The position numbers and the translations under genes are program-made. Of a stretch of DNA of 64,000 nt, positions 23,305 to 34,370 are shown piece by piece. Numbering within the stretch: the first letter of the stretch is position 1; the number at the start of each line of letters is the position of its first letter. The stretch spans positions 62,001-126,000 of the forward strand of contig MU401474.1 in NCBI GenBank assembly GCA_022579005.1, written 5' to 3'. A model generated the notes under the pieces. The model was given only the letters and a program-made list of their open reading frames with translations, was not told the DNA's origin and made no database searches. This DNA is from Poronia punctata. Lineage: Eukaryota; Ascomycota; Sordariomycetes; Xylariales; Xylariaceae.

Positions 23305-25173
23305 TCATAGTAACTGTGGTTCAGATGCAAGGCTCGTTACGTTGTGTTTCGCATAGGTCTCCTGGAAATACGTCATGAAGTGCCCCGTAAAATATGTCGT
23401 GGTCATACCGATAGAGTCGAAAGAAATCGAAGAAAAAGATGAAATAATGAAACCTGCAGTTTCGCCTATGTGACTGGATGTTAGGTTCTTACGTCTTGTA
23501 TGTAGGTGTTATGGGCTACCTGTTCTTACCTAGCAAAATTAATCCCATGTTGCGTAGTAGAGAAGGAGCGAGTCCGTAGGACCCGAGGACGAGAGAGGCA
23601 GCAGGGCACCAGATATAAGGCCACCAAGACGTTAGCGAGCTTTGAATCCGAAACTCTTCATTTAGCGATTTAACTGAAGATGTTGTATCTCCTAACTTGC
23701 CGAGTATCTCATCCGTGATATTGTGCGCTTGTTGCAGAAAGGCCGTATGTGTATCATACTGACTGGTCAGGTCAACGGAGATGTCGATGAGTCGCTGCAT
23801 TCCCTGAATAGAAGATTAGACGAGACTGATGTACTGATCGCGGAGTCATTTACCTGGTCTAGCGCATCTTGCTTATGCTCGAGCTCAGCAGCTTGAAGAT
23901 AAAATACTTCCTAATCATTTGTTAGAACCTATATTGCGCATGCGATTCTGTTTTGAGGGCCAGACGAACAATTTGATCTTGAAGTGCTACTGTAGCGGCC
24001 ACGGCAGCTGCCATAGTACTGACTACGACTTCCGCCTCTGACTTTGCTTGTTCAGTCACGAGCTGTAGAGACTGTTCGTGAGCATTCGCCATGTCGGCAT
24101 GACTATCGGTCACGCCTTTGAGTAACAACTCCAGCATCCTTTCCAGGTGTACCGCGCTTTCAAGTCCTGCATCGAGATGGCTGTGGGACAACTGGTGCTG
24201 GACGATTAGTTGTTGTTCTCCATATACAAAAGCTAGACATACGTACTCGAATGGTTTGAACTAGCTGGTCGGAAAGCATGGCGTCTGCGGCTTCAAGACC
24301 ATGCTCTAGTTTTTCTAGTAGGGGTGAGAGATTCCCAATCCTATCTCCTACATCTTTAGCTCGTAGGTCAATGTCTCTCATGCGCCGCTCCATCTCTTCG
24401 TCGACTTCATCAGCCAACTTGCTCATTATCTTTGTAAGGCGTTGGAATAAGACAATGTTCTGAGCTACGAGAGGGTCAGCAAGTCAGCCTATTACTGCTC
24501 CTTGGGTGATTTACCTTTATCATTGTCTGCTCTTGCAGCTTCGCAGAACCTCAAAGCTTTGTGCCGATAACTAACCCACGTGTTCCATGCCGAATCCGAA
24601 GCGCCAAGGCCGGCGAGACAACTGTCAATTTCGGCCGACGTAACGTGGAGGTGAGCGGCATCTTGTAACGGCAGGTCACTGAGAGTAGGTTCTTGGAACT
24701 TGGTGCATTCGGCAGGGATCGGGAAGCTGCCTCTTTCCAGGTCACAAATTGCTAAACTGGCGGCGTAGGAATCGACAAAATCTCGGATCATGCGCCCGCT
24801 ATCCGTCAATACAGTGGCATCATCCTTGCCCTCGAGAAGTTGGCAGTTGTTCACGAGCAATCGTGCTGCGGTCCGGTGACATAAAGGCTCGGATTCGAGC
24901 TTGGCCAATTCGTTCAAGGTTGTTTCATACGAGTTGGATAGATATGCAACAGGCTGTAGAAGTTGCGGCGGGTGACTGTTATGTTTGAGGGCCCCAGACT
25001 GCCTCTCCGCTGATGGATTCCAGGTCAATAGGTAATGTCACCGGCGTGAGTTGATATGACTTACTCTGCAGTGTACTTGCCCGGCCTCGCCATGAGAGGG
25101 CCGGTACGGCATTGATGAGTAGAAATATGACTAGGGCCTTGATGTAGGCGGAGCCACCGCCATGGTGGAACAT
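23305..25173 (-). CDS. KAR5: Kar5-like nuclear fusion (karyogamy) protein
   Basis: Endoplasmic reticulum/nuclear-envelope membrane protein needed for nuclear membrane fusion after mating in yeasts. I join seven exons: 25065-25173, 24515-25009, 24247-24464, 23970-24191, 23854-23910, 23530-23803 and 23305-23465, giving 511 residues. Signal peptide: [18 protein letters not shown] (about 10-27). A cysteine-rich luminal part follows (Cys in PLCHRT, NNCQLL, AICDLE, AECTKF, DSCLAG, RFCEAA). Then come long heptad-like helices (about 200-390), and a hydrophobic segment near residue 430, with [16 protein letters not shown]. The order matches Kar5/Tht1 proteins, which are poorly conserved in sequence. 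Intron 4 uses the donor GTTCGT with CTAAC branch. The last exon is the least certain; it adds a short, partly hydrophobic tail. Confidence 0.78.
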
Positions 25174-26008
25174 AGCTGCAGAAGTGAGAATAGTCTAGAG
25201 GTAGCAAGAAAATGGCAACCCGTGTAAGTCATAGAATGGATAAATATGCTTAGAAAATTAGAAACTAATGACGCCCCTTCGTGGTCTGCCGTAATGGAAG
25301 GCCCGAAAGGGTACACCGGCTCGCAAATGTGCCGTTACTGTGTATATAAATGGCAGTTGGGGGATGAGAGATGGAAAGTAAGATGTAGGAGAGACATGGA
25401 CAACGGGAAGGAACGAGAAGAAAAGACCCGGGATAGTGACCATGTGGATTGTTGAATGAGCAATAATGTAGTAGGAAGGTACTCCCTCGATTTTTGACAA
25501 GCAGTATCACTTTGGTAATAAGTTACATTCACACGTCGAGAGAGTTTTAACTGTACGTGTACGTGTAGGCGTAGAGATAGAATGAATTTAGGAATTATCT
25601 TGGTTAGCAGGTAATGAGATCTAGGTACAAGCTTCAAGTGCTAACATTTCATCAAGTCAAAAGGCTCGTGACAGCCTCGAAGGGAGAAATAAGGAAGTAG
25701 TTGCCTTTAAATTCTTCCTGTTTTTTTGTGTTATTCAAGTGAGGCAGGAACGACAAAGTACGTGTAAGTGCAGCACCATGTGCTGTGTTAAAAGTGAGCT
25801 TAGAACAAGCCACTTATTAGATAAGCCGGTGGTTACATGCATTTGTGCTCCTATTTGCATTAGTGGCATACTCGTATGCAATATACACGTGATTAAACAT
25901 GGATCAATTTTCGCGACGCCAAGCAACTTGCACCTAATACTAGAGAGCTATGTAGCCCTCTAGCAATCCAAGCTCTTTTACAACGCTTCCGAGGCGCCCC
26001 GATTGACG
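25174..26008. other. Divergent spacer
   Basis: Shared upstream region of the KAR5-like and L6 genes. No gene seen; the overlapping open frames near 25.3-25.5 kb lack domains. Confidence 0.6.
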
Positions 26009-26867
26009 ATGGCTACGATGCTCGCCCCCGGAAGAAGCAAGGTGCTCGAAAAGGCGGTATCGGGCGCTGCGGTGACCTTGCCCGGTTTCCTCGTCCCGGC
26101 CTTCCAAGTCACGCCGCGACGCCAGTTCTCGAACACGTCGAGTAAACCCTCGAAGCTTGGTCGCACGCCGATATCGATTCCTCCCGGTGTCGAGATAACA
26201 GTAGGGGAGCCATTCACTAAGAAGGACGCCACGACGTATCTGAAGATAGCGAAGCGGACCGTGACCGTTTCGGGACCCCTGGGCAAGCTTGATTTAGAGA
26301 TCCCTCCATTCATCAACATACAACAAGATGAGGCGGCGAAGAAGGCGATGCTCAGCGTCGAGAACCAGGATCTGAAACAACAGAAAGAGATGTGGGGTAT
26401 GTTTTCTCGACATATGAAACCTACAACGACCCATTATGACTACGAGGATTGCGAGCAACCTCGCAAGACCCCGAATCAAAGGCTAACGCATAGATTCAGG
26501 TACGACATGGGCATACCTCAACCGTTATATAATGGGCGTATCTGAGGGACATACGGCGATTCTCAGACTCGTCGGTGTCGGTTACCGTGCAACCGTCGAA
26601 GAACGACCGAAGAAGGCCGAATATCCCGGTCAAAAGTTCGTATGCCTCAAACTCGGCTTCACCCACCCTGTTGAAGAACCGATACCGTTGGGTGTGACGG
26701 CTAGCACACCGCAACCGACGAGAATCCTATTAGAAGGCATCGACAGAGAGAAAGTCATGACATTTGCAGCAAATATACGCCGGTGGAGACGGCCAGAACC
26801 GTACAAGGGCAAGGGTATTTTCGTTAACGACGAGACTATCAAGCTCAAGCAAAGGAAGATCAAATAA
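26009..26867 (+). CDS. MRPL6: Mitochondrial large-subunit ribosomal protein L6 (uL6m)
   Basis: Component of the mitochondrial 54S ribosomal subunit. Exons 26009-26396 and 26500-26867 encode 251 residues. The first 45 residues are basic, hydroxylated and lack acidic clusters, as in a mitochondrial presequence (ending near RRQFSNTSS). The first L6 repeat begins KLGRTPISIPPGVEI, and the second includes GHTAILRLVGVGYRATVEER. The signature near the end is PEPYKGKGIFVNDETIKLKQ, the usual L6 terminus. The intron has donor GTATGT and acceptor TCAG, phase 1, and restores WGTTWAYLNRYIMGVSEG. The stop lies 167 bp from the convergent HAL2 stop, so 3' UTRs may overlap. Confidence 0.95.
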
Positions 26868-27034
26868 TCTGTCCATTTTTTACATCTGTATACGGTCTGG
26901 GACTTATCCCCGGGGGTTTCCTCCGCTTGGCCTTTTATCTGTACTCTATACGACCGCATATGTATACCCGGGTTAGGCCAGCCATGTACTTTTCCGCCGG
27001 TCTTTAAACACTTTACTGTAAACATACATCCTTT

Positions 27035-28360
27035 TTATTTGCTTCCAAGCACCTCCTGCACAACAGCTAGCACCTTGGCGTGACCGCCTGCAGGTGCGGC
27101 AACGACACCCTTATTGTTAGCTAGCGTCCTGCCGATGCTGAAATCCAGTCGCTTGCCATGGATGTCTGTGACGGCACCACCAGCTTCACGGACGATTAGG
27201 TCTCCGGCCGCATGATCCCATATCTTTTCTTGGTACGACGCACTGACTGGCAGTCGCAAGTAGATGTCGCCTGCACCTCGGGCAATTGAGGCGTATTTGG
27301 CTTGGGAGTCCATCCTCACACTAGGGTTGGTGATACCCAGCTTCTTGGCGATTTCGGCTTGGTCGCCGTGAGCCGAGTGCCCGGCCTCCACACTCTCGCA
27401 GAAGGTGGCGGCGGCGATATCTGTTATGGCTTTCATGGAGATTTTCTGGGAAGAAGCAAGCGCACCCGTAGTTAGAGGGCGGCTCGTTGCCCCCTGACCC
27501 AATACACCAGAGAACAGGCATCCTTTTCCTTCGTCGGTCTGGCCGGATTCCATGCTACCTGATAGAGGAGCGCTATCATCTACGGGGAGGTTGGGGCAGC
27601 CTAGAACACCGACTTTGACATCGCCGTCAACCATCAAGGCCAGGCATACGGCGTATTGACCACCTCGCAGGAAACCTTTGGTGCCATCGATAGGGTCGAT
27701 GGCCCATATACGGCCCTTGGAACCGCCCTTGCTGTTTCCATAGTCGATGAAGGTGAGCAGATCATCCTCGCTCTTGATGGGCCCTCCAAGAGCCGCTTCT
27801 GCGCCGGCATCCGACAATGAAGTGCCTTTTACAAGGTCCCATATGGTGGTACGCAGGTTGGCATCTTCACGTAGCTGGGCGGCTTCCTCCTCGGCGACGA
27901 TCTCGTCTTCGGGGAAGTTGTGTTTCAGGGCAGCAATGATGAGGGCCTGTGCACCGAAATCGCCTATGGTGACGGGCGACTTATCATCCTTGGATACAGT
28001 GCCCTTCGCCTTCTCGTGGAAGACGCGCTTGGTAAGGATAGCAGCTCGCTGAACGGCCAGCTGGGCAATCTCGAGCTCTTTGGCGTATGAAGACATGGTA
28101 TGAGACGAATTTCGTGATGACACACTGAGAAGATGACTTATACTGGAAGATGACGAGGAGGAGGAGGAGGAGGAGGAGGGGAGGTGTAGATGTGAAGATA
28201 TAGAGACGACGCGGGGTAGAGCCCTGGGGGAGAAGAAGGTAGCCGCCAGGATTACAATGATGACTGAGCCAAGGATGAAGTAGGATCGGATTTTGTTGAA
28301 AAGTGTTGAATTAGTTGCAGTTTTCTGTTGTTGATGGGATTTGATCCTTCTGTTGTCCAT
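27035..28360 (-). CDS. MET22: 3'(2'),5'-bisphosphate nucleotidase Hal2/Met22 with N-terminal membrane extension
   Basis: Removes the 3'-phosphate from PAP and PAPS. In yeast this protects sulfate assimilation and RNA turnover, and it is the lithium- and sodium-sensitive target. Single exon, 441 residues from the first ATG. Residues 89-441 (MSSYAKELEIAQ onward) match a full-length Hal2, about 353 residues. They show the metal and substrate motifs SKDDKSPVTIGDFGAQA, VAEEEAAQL, WAIDPIDGTKGF and KIWDHAAGDLIVREAGG. The first 88 residues are extra: a basic start, a hydrophobic span YFILGSVIIVILAATFF (27-43) and a run of 12 Ser. Residue 89 ATG has A at -3; the first ATG has C at -3. So both a membrane-anchored and a soluble form are possible. 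Fold and activity are near certain; the true start is not. Confidence 0.93.
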   Translation of the reverse strand: MDNRRIKSHQQQKTATNSTLFNKIRSYFILGSVIIVILAATFFSPRALPRVVSISSHLHLPSSSSSSSSSSSSISHLLSVSSRNSSHTMSSYAKELEIAQLAVQRAAILTKRVFHEKAKGTVSKDDKSPVTIGDFGAQALIIAALKHNFPEDEIVAEEEAAQLREDANLRTTIWDLVKGTSLSDAGAEAALGGPIKSEDDLLTFIDYGNSKGGSKGRIWAIDPIDGTKGFLRGGQYAVCLALMVDGDVKVGVLGCPNLPVDDSAPLSGSMESGQTDEGKGCLFSGVLGQGATSRPLTTGALASSQKISMKAITDIAAATFCESVEAGHSAHGDQAEIAKKLGITNPSVRMDSQAKYASIARGAGDIYLRLPVSASYQEKIWDHAAGDLIVREAGGAVTDIHGKRLDFSIGRTLANNKGVVAAPAGGHAKVLAVVQEVLGSK

Positions 28361-29055
28361 ACGTGAAGGATCAAGCTAGATGTCTCTTTTTCCAGTTATT
28401 AGACCGGACAGAGTTCGGTGCTCGAAAACACTTGCTCTAGTGTAGGTACGTCAGATCGGTATTACCAGACGGGGCTTCCCCGGTTCTAAACCTGCCTCTA
28501 GTGTCCCGGTACCGCTGTAAATCGGACAGGGAGAGCTCTCTAGCGTGGAAACTACCCCTGGAGGTAGTGCGTAAGTATACACAGGTACTCATGCACATAT
28601 AATTTGCGGGGGCTTTCTTTACAGATACTTACATGGTACAGAAATCTCTGTGTGGATAGGGGTCCGTCGCCCCTCCGACAATATACCCTGAATTTGACGT
28701 CGCATCTGAATTCTGTACGAGTAGTGTCGAACAAACAAAACATTGCATTTTACCGTAAAGAGCATTGAAGTCTCCCCCCCAAACAAGCTACATCTCCCCG
28801 GGTAACTTGAATCTTTGACGAGATCCGCATCATTTGTCCCAATCGGAAGAAAGAACAAAAAGAGGAAATAAAATTGTGCCTGGTTTTCTGATCCAGCGCG
28901 CTGTTTCAACGGACTCTGCTGAGAGCCCAGCAGTTGCTTGGAACCCACATTCCATTTGTCGCAAAAGATCTGTGACAAGGGAGACCTCGAGGCTCAAACG
29001 CCACCTCTTCATCTCACCTCCTCAATATCCTTCCATCTCATCGGACTTTACCAAC
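28361..29055. other. Divergent spacer between HAL2 and RSM1-like genes
   Basis: Bidirectional promoter region of about 0.7 kb. The frame before 29056 is open back to 28834 on the plus strand but has no in-frame ATG there, so I leave it as leader. Confidence 0.6.
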
Positions 29056-30714
29056 ATGAATGCCACCAAGCGAAAGTTCAACACGCTATTACAAGGGATC
29101 GGCGCCCGATCCCCCCAAACATCAGACGTAATAGACAGTGATGGATTATTGACGACATACCCTTCTTCACCTCTAACGACCCCTCAAGCCAAGGGCACCC
29201 ATTCTCCTCTAGACGCGCCCGATACCCCGTCACCTAGCACCGACCTCCTCAACAAGCGACGCCGCATAGGTCACTTTGGAATCCAAACCAGCCCCAGTAA
29301 TCAGCTGAAGAAGAATGGCGGAACGATACGAAAAGTCGAATCCACCGACTCCTCCCCGCCGCCGAGATACTGCCCCAGTGATCGGGACGAGCTCATCAGA
29401 CGTCTGGGCACGTTCCAGGAACTGACGGAATGGACGCCCAAACCAGACAAGGTCAACGAAATCGAATGGGCCAAGCGCGGCTGGACATGTCGGGGGAAAG
29501 AGCGCGTGGGCTGCACGCTCTGCCACAAGGAGCTCGTCGTCAAGATGAATACGCAGACGGTGGATTGGAAGGAGGTGCCGGTCGTCGCCGGGTCGAATGT
29601 CGAGAAGGGATTCGCGAAACGGTTCGCGGAGTTGATTGTTGATGGGCATGATGAGGATTGCTTGTGGAGGAAACATGGGTGTGATGGTGAGTTGCATTGA
29701 ATTACCCAATTCATTTTTCAAAATACGTTTAACTAACCAAGTTTTTTCTTCTTTTTTTGTTTGCAAGACTCTCTTCTGAGATTACCTCTTGCCGTCCCAC
29801 AGACCGCCCTGTCTTCACTCCGAGAACGCTACGACGATTTATGCACGAGACAGACTTTCCTCCCCTATCTCTTCAATCTCCGTCTTCCCCAAACCCTAGA
29901 TCTGAAAACCATCAAATCCCAACTGCCCCCAACATTCTTCACCCAACCATCCGCCCCGAGCACCACGAATCCTCCATCATCGCCCAACGACGTAGCCCTC
30001 GCATTAGCCCTGACAGGCTGGCAAGGCCTAACAAACCCAAGAATCGGCCCTATCCCCAACACAGCCACCTGCACAACCTGTCTCCGAAGACTAGCATTGT
30101 GGATGTTCAAAAGCAAAGAAATCAACGAGACAACAGGACAGGTAATCGTCCCCGCACCCATGGACCATCTCGACCCCGTACGCGAACACAGATTCTTTTG
30201 TCCCTGGAGAAATCCCCTAGCACAGCAAAACCCGGGCGCCAAGAAGACAAAGGATACAAAGGCAGCTTGGGAAGTCTTGGCCCAGACGTTGAAGAATACC
30301 GCATATCTGCGTCGACAGGGCGAGAAGAGTGGTCGTGGTCGTGGTCATGGCCATCGTCCAGCTGCGTCCTTGCCAGGTACTCCGTTACGACATAGCAAAT
30401 TACTAAATGGCGACGATGATCCCGCCACACCAACAACAATAATACTAGGATTTGACCAAGAAGAAGAAGAAGAGGAAGAGGAAGAAGATATGGCTACAAG
30501 AGACGCCAAAGATAAAGAAAGATGGGCCAAGCTTCGACGAGTCAAAAGTCTCTTCGATAGTAAAGGCAAGAAGAAGATGCAACGCAGTTTAAGTCGTCCC
30601 GGGACGGCGGCCTCGTCGAGTAGTCGGCCTGCAACTGCGCATTCGAGACGGGATGATGATAGTATTACTGGTGGTGATAAGCCCAAGCCCAAGCCCGGAG
30701 GTGACGCGGCCTGA
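29056..30714 (+). CDS. RSM1: C3HC zinc-finger protein, Rsm1/NIPA family
   Basis: Nuclear protein of the family that includes fission-yeast Rsm1 (mRNA export) and human ZC3HC1/NIPA (nuclear basket). Exons 29056-29686 and 29768-30714 give 525 residues. The N-terminal 100 residues are polar with SP/TP sites. The zf-C3HC domain spans about 105-210 and starts YCPSDRDELIRRLGTF. Zinc ligands fit CTLC, then H and C in DGHDEDCLW. The second, Rsm1-type half follows the intron (SLLRLPLAVPQTALSSLRER; TCTTCLRRLALWMF; EHRFFCPWRNP). The tail has a Glu run of about nine residues and a Ser/Pro-rich, Lys-rich end (PKPKPGG). The intron is 81 nt with donor GTGAGT and acceptor AAG, phase 1. Confidence 0.9.
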
Positions 30715-31217
30715 TTTTTAATAATTTGAGGCGGTGTGTGTGCGGAGAAAAGAAACGGTATAATATGGACTGGACTGAGGAGAGCCGTTTTCAAGTACTA
30801 GGGGATCTCAATGAGCGAGCGTAATGGTTATTTCAATATAGAAAAGATGGCTGTCCCACCAAATTCGGCCCCCCCCCCCCCCCCCCGGGCATTATCTCAA
30901 GATTATTGCTCTCAGATGAGGATTAGAACTCGGGTGTATCCGCCAGATTAGTAGTATATCAATACTCTTGAAGCTTAGGACTCACACGGGCCTTTGCGAG
31001 ATCAAGGTACATATTCGATGGCAATGGACGCTAGAGTGCCTAAGTATCTAATGCTCTAGATTGAGTAGGTGTCCAGGCGAAGAAAGTAGGTAGGTAGGTA
31101 TGTATCAAACGTTGAATCTCTAAGTTTTACTGCAATGCTACCTAGCCGTACCACTCCCCAGTTCTACCAACCCCGTCGTCTATCGTCTAATATGATTCTC
31201 AAACGCCGTCCGTAACA
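30715..31217. other. Convergent spacer with an 18-C run
   Basis: 3' flanks of the RSM1-like and copper ATPase genes. A C homopolymer lies at 30869-30886, and a (TAGG)-type repeat is near 31.09 kb. A tRNA-like word near 30.92 kb does not fold and is rejected. Confidence 0.6.
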
Positions 31218-34200
31218 TCATGTTTTCCGCGGTCTATACCCAATACCAGACACCTGAAGCCTCAGTGCCAGACTGCTGAGTACGACACTGATGCTGCTAA
31301 GCGCCATGGCCAGACTAGCCCAGACAGGATCGAGCTTGACACGATGCCCGTCCGCCACAATAGCATAAAAGCATCCGGCGGCGACCGGTATGGCTATGAC
31401 GTTGTACACGACGGCCCAACCGAAATTGAACTTGATCCTCCGGAATACCTTCCGGCTGAGCTCCATCAGGGTGACAACCGAGTTGAGATCGCTGTTTATG
31501 AGGACAAAGTCTGCGCTTGAAATGGCCACGTCGCTGCCCGAGCCGATGGCGACCCCGACATCTGCCATCGTCAGTGCCGGTGCGTCGTTGATGCCGTCGC
31601 CGACCATGGCGACTGTCGCTCGGCGGCTGAGATCCTCCTCGTGTTTTCCCCGACGTGCTTTTAGGCTGGACTGGAGTTGTTTGATCTTATCTGCCTTGTC
31701 GGTCGGTAGGACTTCGGCAATTACGTTGTCTTCCGGTATTCCGATACGGAGCGCCACTGCTCTCGCCGTCGTGATGTTGTCTCCTGAGAGCATCCAGACG
31801 TCACATCCGTTTGACCGCAGTGATCTTACGACCGCGGGAGCTTCTGCCCTTATAGGATCAGATATTGCCAGGGTAGCTCTGAGCACGTATGTGGATGTCG
31901 ATTCCTTCGGCGCATCCGCCTGGGTCGCCACTAAGACTACCGATTTTGCCTCTGTCTTCCAGGTCTGCAGACGTATGGTGATAGCTGGAGGGATAGTAAC
32001 ATGATTGTCTCGCATAAGCGCTTCATTCCCGATGATGATGGCGAAGGTCTTCTCGGGCGTCTCGCCGTTACAGGTGGCCTTTAGACCCCTCCCGGGTATC
32101 TCCTCTGGATCTTCTACCGAAACGGGAATGGGTGTTGTCTGCTTGCAATAGTTGACAATAGCCTTCGCGATGGGGTGACTGCTGTTTTCTTCAACAGCTC
32201 GAAGAGCACCAAGCAAACGAGCTCGGTCCTCCTCGGTACCATGGTCAAGTATCTCTGTATCGGTGACACTAGGTTCTCCCCCTTCTGTCAAGGTGCCGGT
32301 TTTGTCAAAGACCACGCAGTCGATACGACTGGCCGTCTCAAAAGCTTCGCCGCCTCCCTTGACAAGAATTCCATGCTTTGCGGCGAGGCCGCTACCAACA
32401 TAGATAGCGGTCGGTCCGGCGAGGCCCAAGCCGCATGGGCATGCGACAACAAAGACGGCAATGGCAAATTGGAGGGAGAAGACGGCCGGTTCCCTCACTC
32501 CTAGCGCGGGCACGGTGGCGCTGATGATGAACCATACTACCCACGTCATAACAGCGATCAAAGTGATGACCGGGACAAAATAGCCCACCAGAGTATCTGC
32601 AAGCTTCTCCACTGGAGCCCGCCTAGTCTGCCCCTCGCGCACCACTTGTAGAATCTGGTCTAACATGGAATTTCCTGCGATGCCAGTTACACGAACAAGG
32701 ACTGGTACACCTGTGTTGACGGTTCCCGAGAAGACCTGGTCACCAATGTCCTTCTTGATCGCCCGAGATTCGCCTGTCAAGCTAGCTTCGTCAAACGTAG
32801 TGCTGCCCTGGACGATCTCGCCGTCGCACGGGGGAGAAGCGCCTCGAGGGACGCGGACAATATCACCAAAGTCCAACAACTCGGTCTTGACAACAATGTC
32901 CCCGGATGATTTCTCGTCTTTAACCAAGATAGCTTCCGTGGGTCGGAGCTTCCCAAGAGCCTCAACAGCAGTCCTGATTTTGGAGTGGCTGTAGGCTTCG
33001 AGATATCTCCCGATAAGAAGGAACAAGGTTAAGAAGACAACCGAGTCAAAGTAGAAATTATGATCATCTATCATATCCGGACGTGCGACGGCAGCAGAGA
33101 TCAGTTGAGCAACTGATGAGATGTATGCGACTGTAGTACCGAGAGATATCAGTGTATTCATGCTCCCGAAACGGTATAAACGTCTCAGGAACGGAGTCCG
33201 ACTCCCCGGGCGCCACAAGGACCATAGCTCCTTGAAAGCTTTGCGGTGGAATATGTTGGCCGAGTAAAGGTATACGGGTGTTGCCAGAGCCAACAGGACA
33301 AACTGAGTGGTGTTGATGCCAGATATCAATGGTTCCATCAGCTTTATTCTCACTGGGTTGTAGGCCGATACCAGACTCATGTAAACAATGCCGATTACAA
33401 AAGAAGGTATGGCAACGAGGAATGTGACCAGCACCCGATAGAGTATTCTGTTCCGGTACTGAGCCTCCGCTTTGGCCCCATGTTCTTCGAGAGTGGGAGG
33501 GTGAAAGACGGATGCCTTGAAAGCTGGGTCGATCGCCTCTATCTCCGCCAAAATACGGCGAATCGTGAATGTTGGGGCCTGAGGAACGTAGGTAACGGTC
33601 AAGATGGGTAGTTCGGGTTCCCACGTAGGACCGCTGTCGATTTGTACATCATGCTGTAGCTCCGCTATCCTAGATGTGACACGAACCCCACAGCGTGAGC
33701 AATGGAAGCCGTCGATACGTATCTTGACGGTGCGTTCTTGCGAGGCCCCCTTATCCTGCGTATCGTCCGAAATGGCGGTGATTTGGTTGAGGGTGGCGCC
33801 GTATCCAATACTCTCGATCGTCGCGACAATGTCGTCCGCCTTCTCTTTATTGCCTGTGAATTCCACAGCCGCGCGGTGTCCAAACAGATCGATAGCTGCT
33901 TTAGTAACCCATTCCTGCTCCTCTAGCGCCCGTGTGATAGCATTGACACACGAGCTACAGGTCATGCCCTCGATGGCCAACTCGACTCTCCAAAATGTGT
34001 TTTTATGGCCAACGGCAGAAAACGAGTGAGAAGACGGTAGAGTAGGGTGTGTAAGGTTCTGCCCACTTGTGACAGGACTCGAGCGAGCACAGACATTGTT
34101 CAACGTCGCACTTGCCCCGGCCGGGCCTCCTTCCCTTGACATATTTCGGCAATCCTGGCAGATGTTCATGCGCGCCCTCTCGCCCCATTTGGGCAAAGAG

Positions 34201-34370
34201 TTTTGGCCGCGGGCGGTCCTGCTTGAAGTACCGGGAAAGCGGAAACCGGCGCCGATACGGCTGCCTAATGTCAAGTTATTCTTCCTCCTCGGTTGTCCTC
34301 GCTGCACAGATCCATCCAGCGAAGATATACTAGAGAGCTCGAACCCAGCAGCTTCCTTTTTAGACCCCAT
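31218..34370 (-). CDS. CCC2: Copper-transporting P1B-type ATPase, Ccc2 type
   Basis: Pumps Cu(I) into the late secretory pathway to load copper enzymes such as the multicopper oxidase of iron uptake. Single exon, 1050 residues from the ATG at 34370. Two N-terminal heavy-metal domains: M136-TCSSC (CxxC 138-141) and a less typical one with HCSRC (C224-C227). Membrane segments follow from about 305. The actuator loop has TGES, the membrane copper site is CPC (644-646), the phosphorylated Asp is D689 in DKTGTLTEG, then SSHPIAKA and the hinge GDGINDAPAL (about 924). All key residues are present. The N-terminal 100 residues are poorly conserved, with an extra CQDC that may or may not bind metal. 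The open frame continues upstream without an ATG, so the start is the first ATG. No intron in over 3 kb is uncommon for this window. Confidence 0.95.
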   Translation of the reverse strand: MGSKKEAAGFELSSISSLDGSVQRGQPRRKNNLTLGSRIGAGFRFPGTSSRTARGQNSLPKWGERARMNICQDCRNMSREGGPAGASATLNNVCARSSPVTSGQNLTHPTLPSSHSFSAVGHKNTFWRVELAIEGMTCSSCVNAITRALEEQEWVTKAAIDLFGHRAAVEFTGNKEKADDIVATIESIGYGATLNQITAISDDTQDKGASQERTVKIRIDGFHCSRCGVRVTSRIAELQHDVQIDSGPTWEPELPILTVTYVPQAPTFTIRRILAEIEAIDPAFKASVFHPPTLEEHGAKAEAQYRNRILYRVLVTFLVAIPSFVIGIVYMSLVSAYNPVRIKLMEPLISGINTTQFVLLALATPVYLYSANIFHRKAFKELWSLWRPGSRTPFLRRLYRFGSMNTLISLGTTVAYISSVAQLISAAVARPDMIDDHNFYFDSVVFLTLFLLIGRYLEAYSHSKIRTAVEALGKLRPTEAILVKDEKSSGDIVVKTELLDFGDIVRVPRGASPPCDGEIVQGSTTFDEASLTGESRAIKKDIGDQVFSGTVNTGVPVLVRVTGIAGNSMLDQILQVVREGQTRRAPVEKLADTLVGYFVPVITLIAVMTWVVWFIISATVPALGVREPAVFSLQFAIAVFVVACPCGLGLAGPTAIYVGSGLAAKHGILVKGGGEAFETASRIDCVVFDKTGTLTEGGEPSVTDTEILDHGTEEDRARLLGALRAVEENSSHPIAKAIVNYCKQTTPIPVSVEDPEEIPGRGLKATCNGETPEKTFAIIIGNEALMRDNHVTIPPAITIRLQTWKTEAKSVVLVATQADAPKESTSTYVLRATLAISDPIRAEAPAVVRSLRSNGCDVWMLSGDNITTARAVALRIGIPEDNVIAEVLPTDKADKIKQLQSSLKARRGKHEEDLSRRATVAMVGDGINDAPALTMADVGVAIGSGSDVAISSADFVLINSDLNSVVTLMELSRKVFRRIKFNFGWAVVYNVIAIPVAAGCFYAIVADGHRVKLDPVWASLAMALSSISVVLSSLALRLQVSGIGYRPRKT

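Noticed and set aside
30895..30975. tRNA-like word near a C run
   Set aside because: A GTTC-like T-loop word is present on the minus strand, but the T stem and acceptor stem do not pair.
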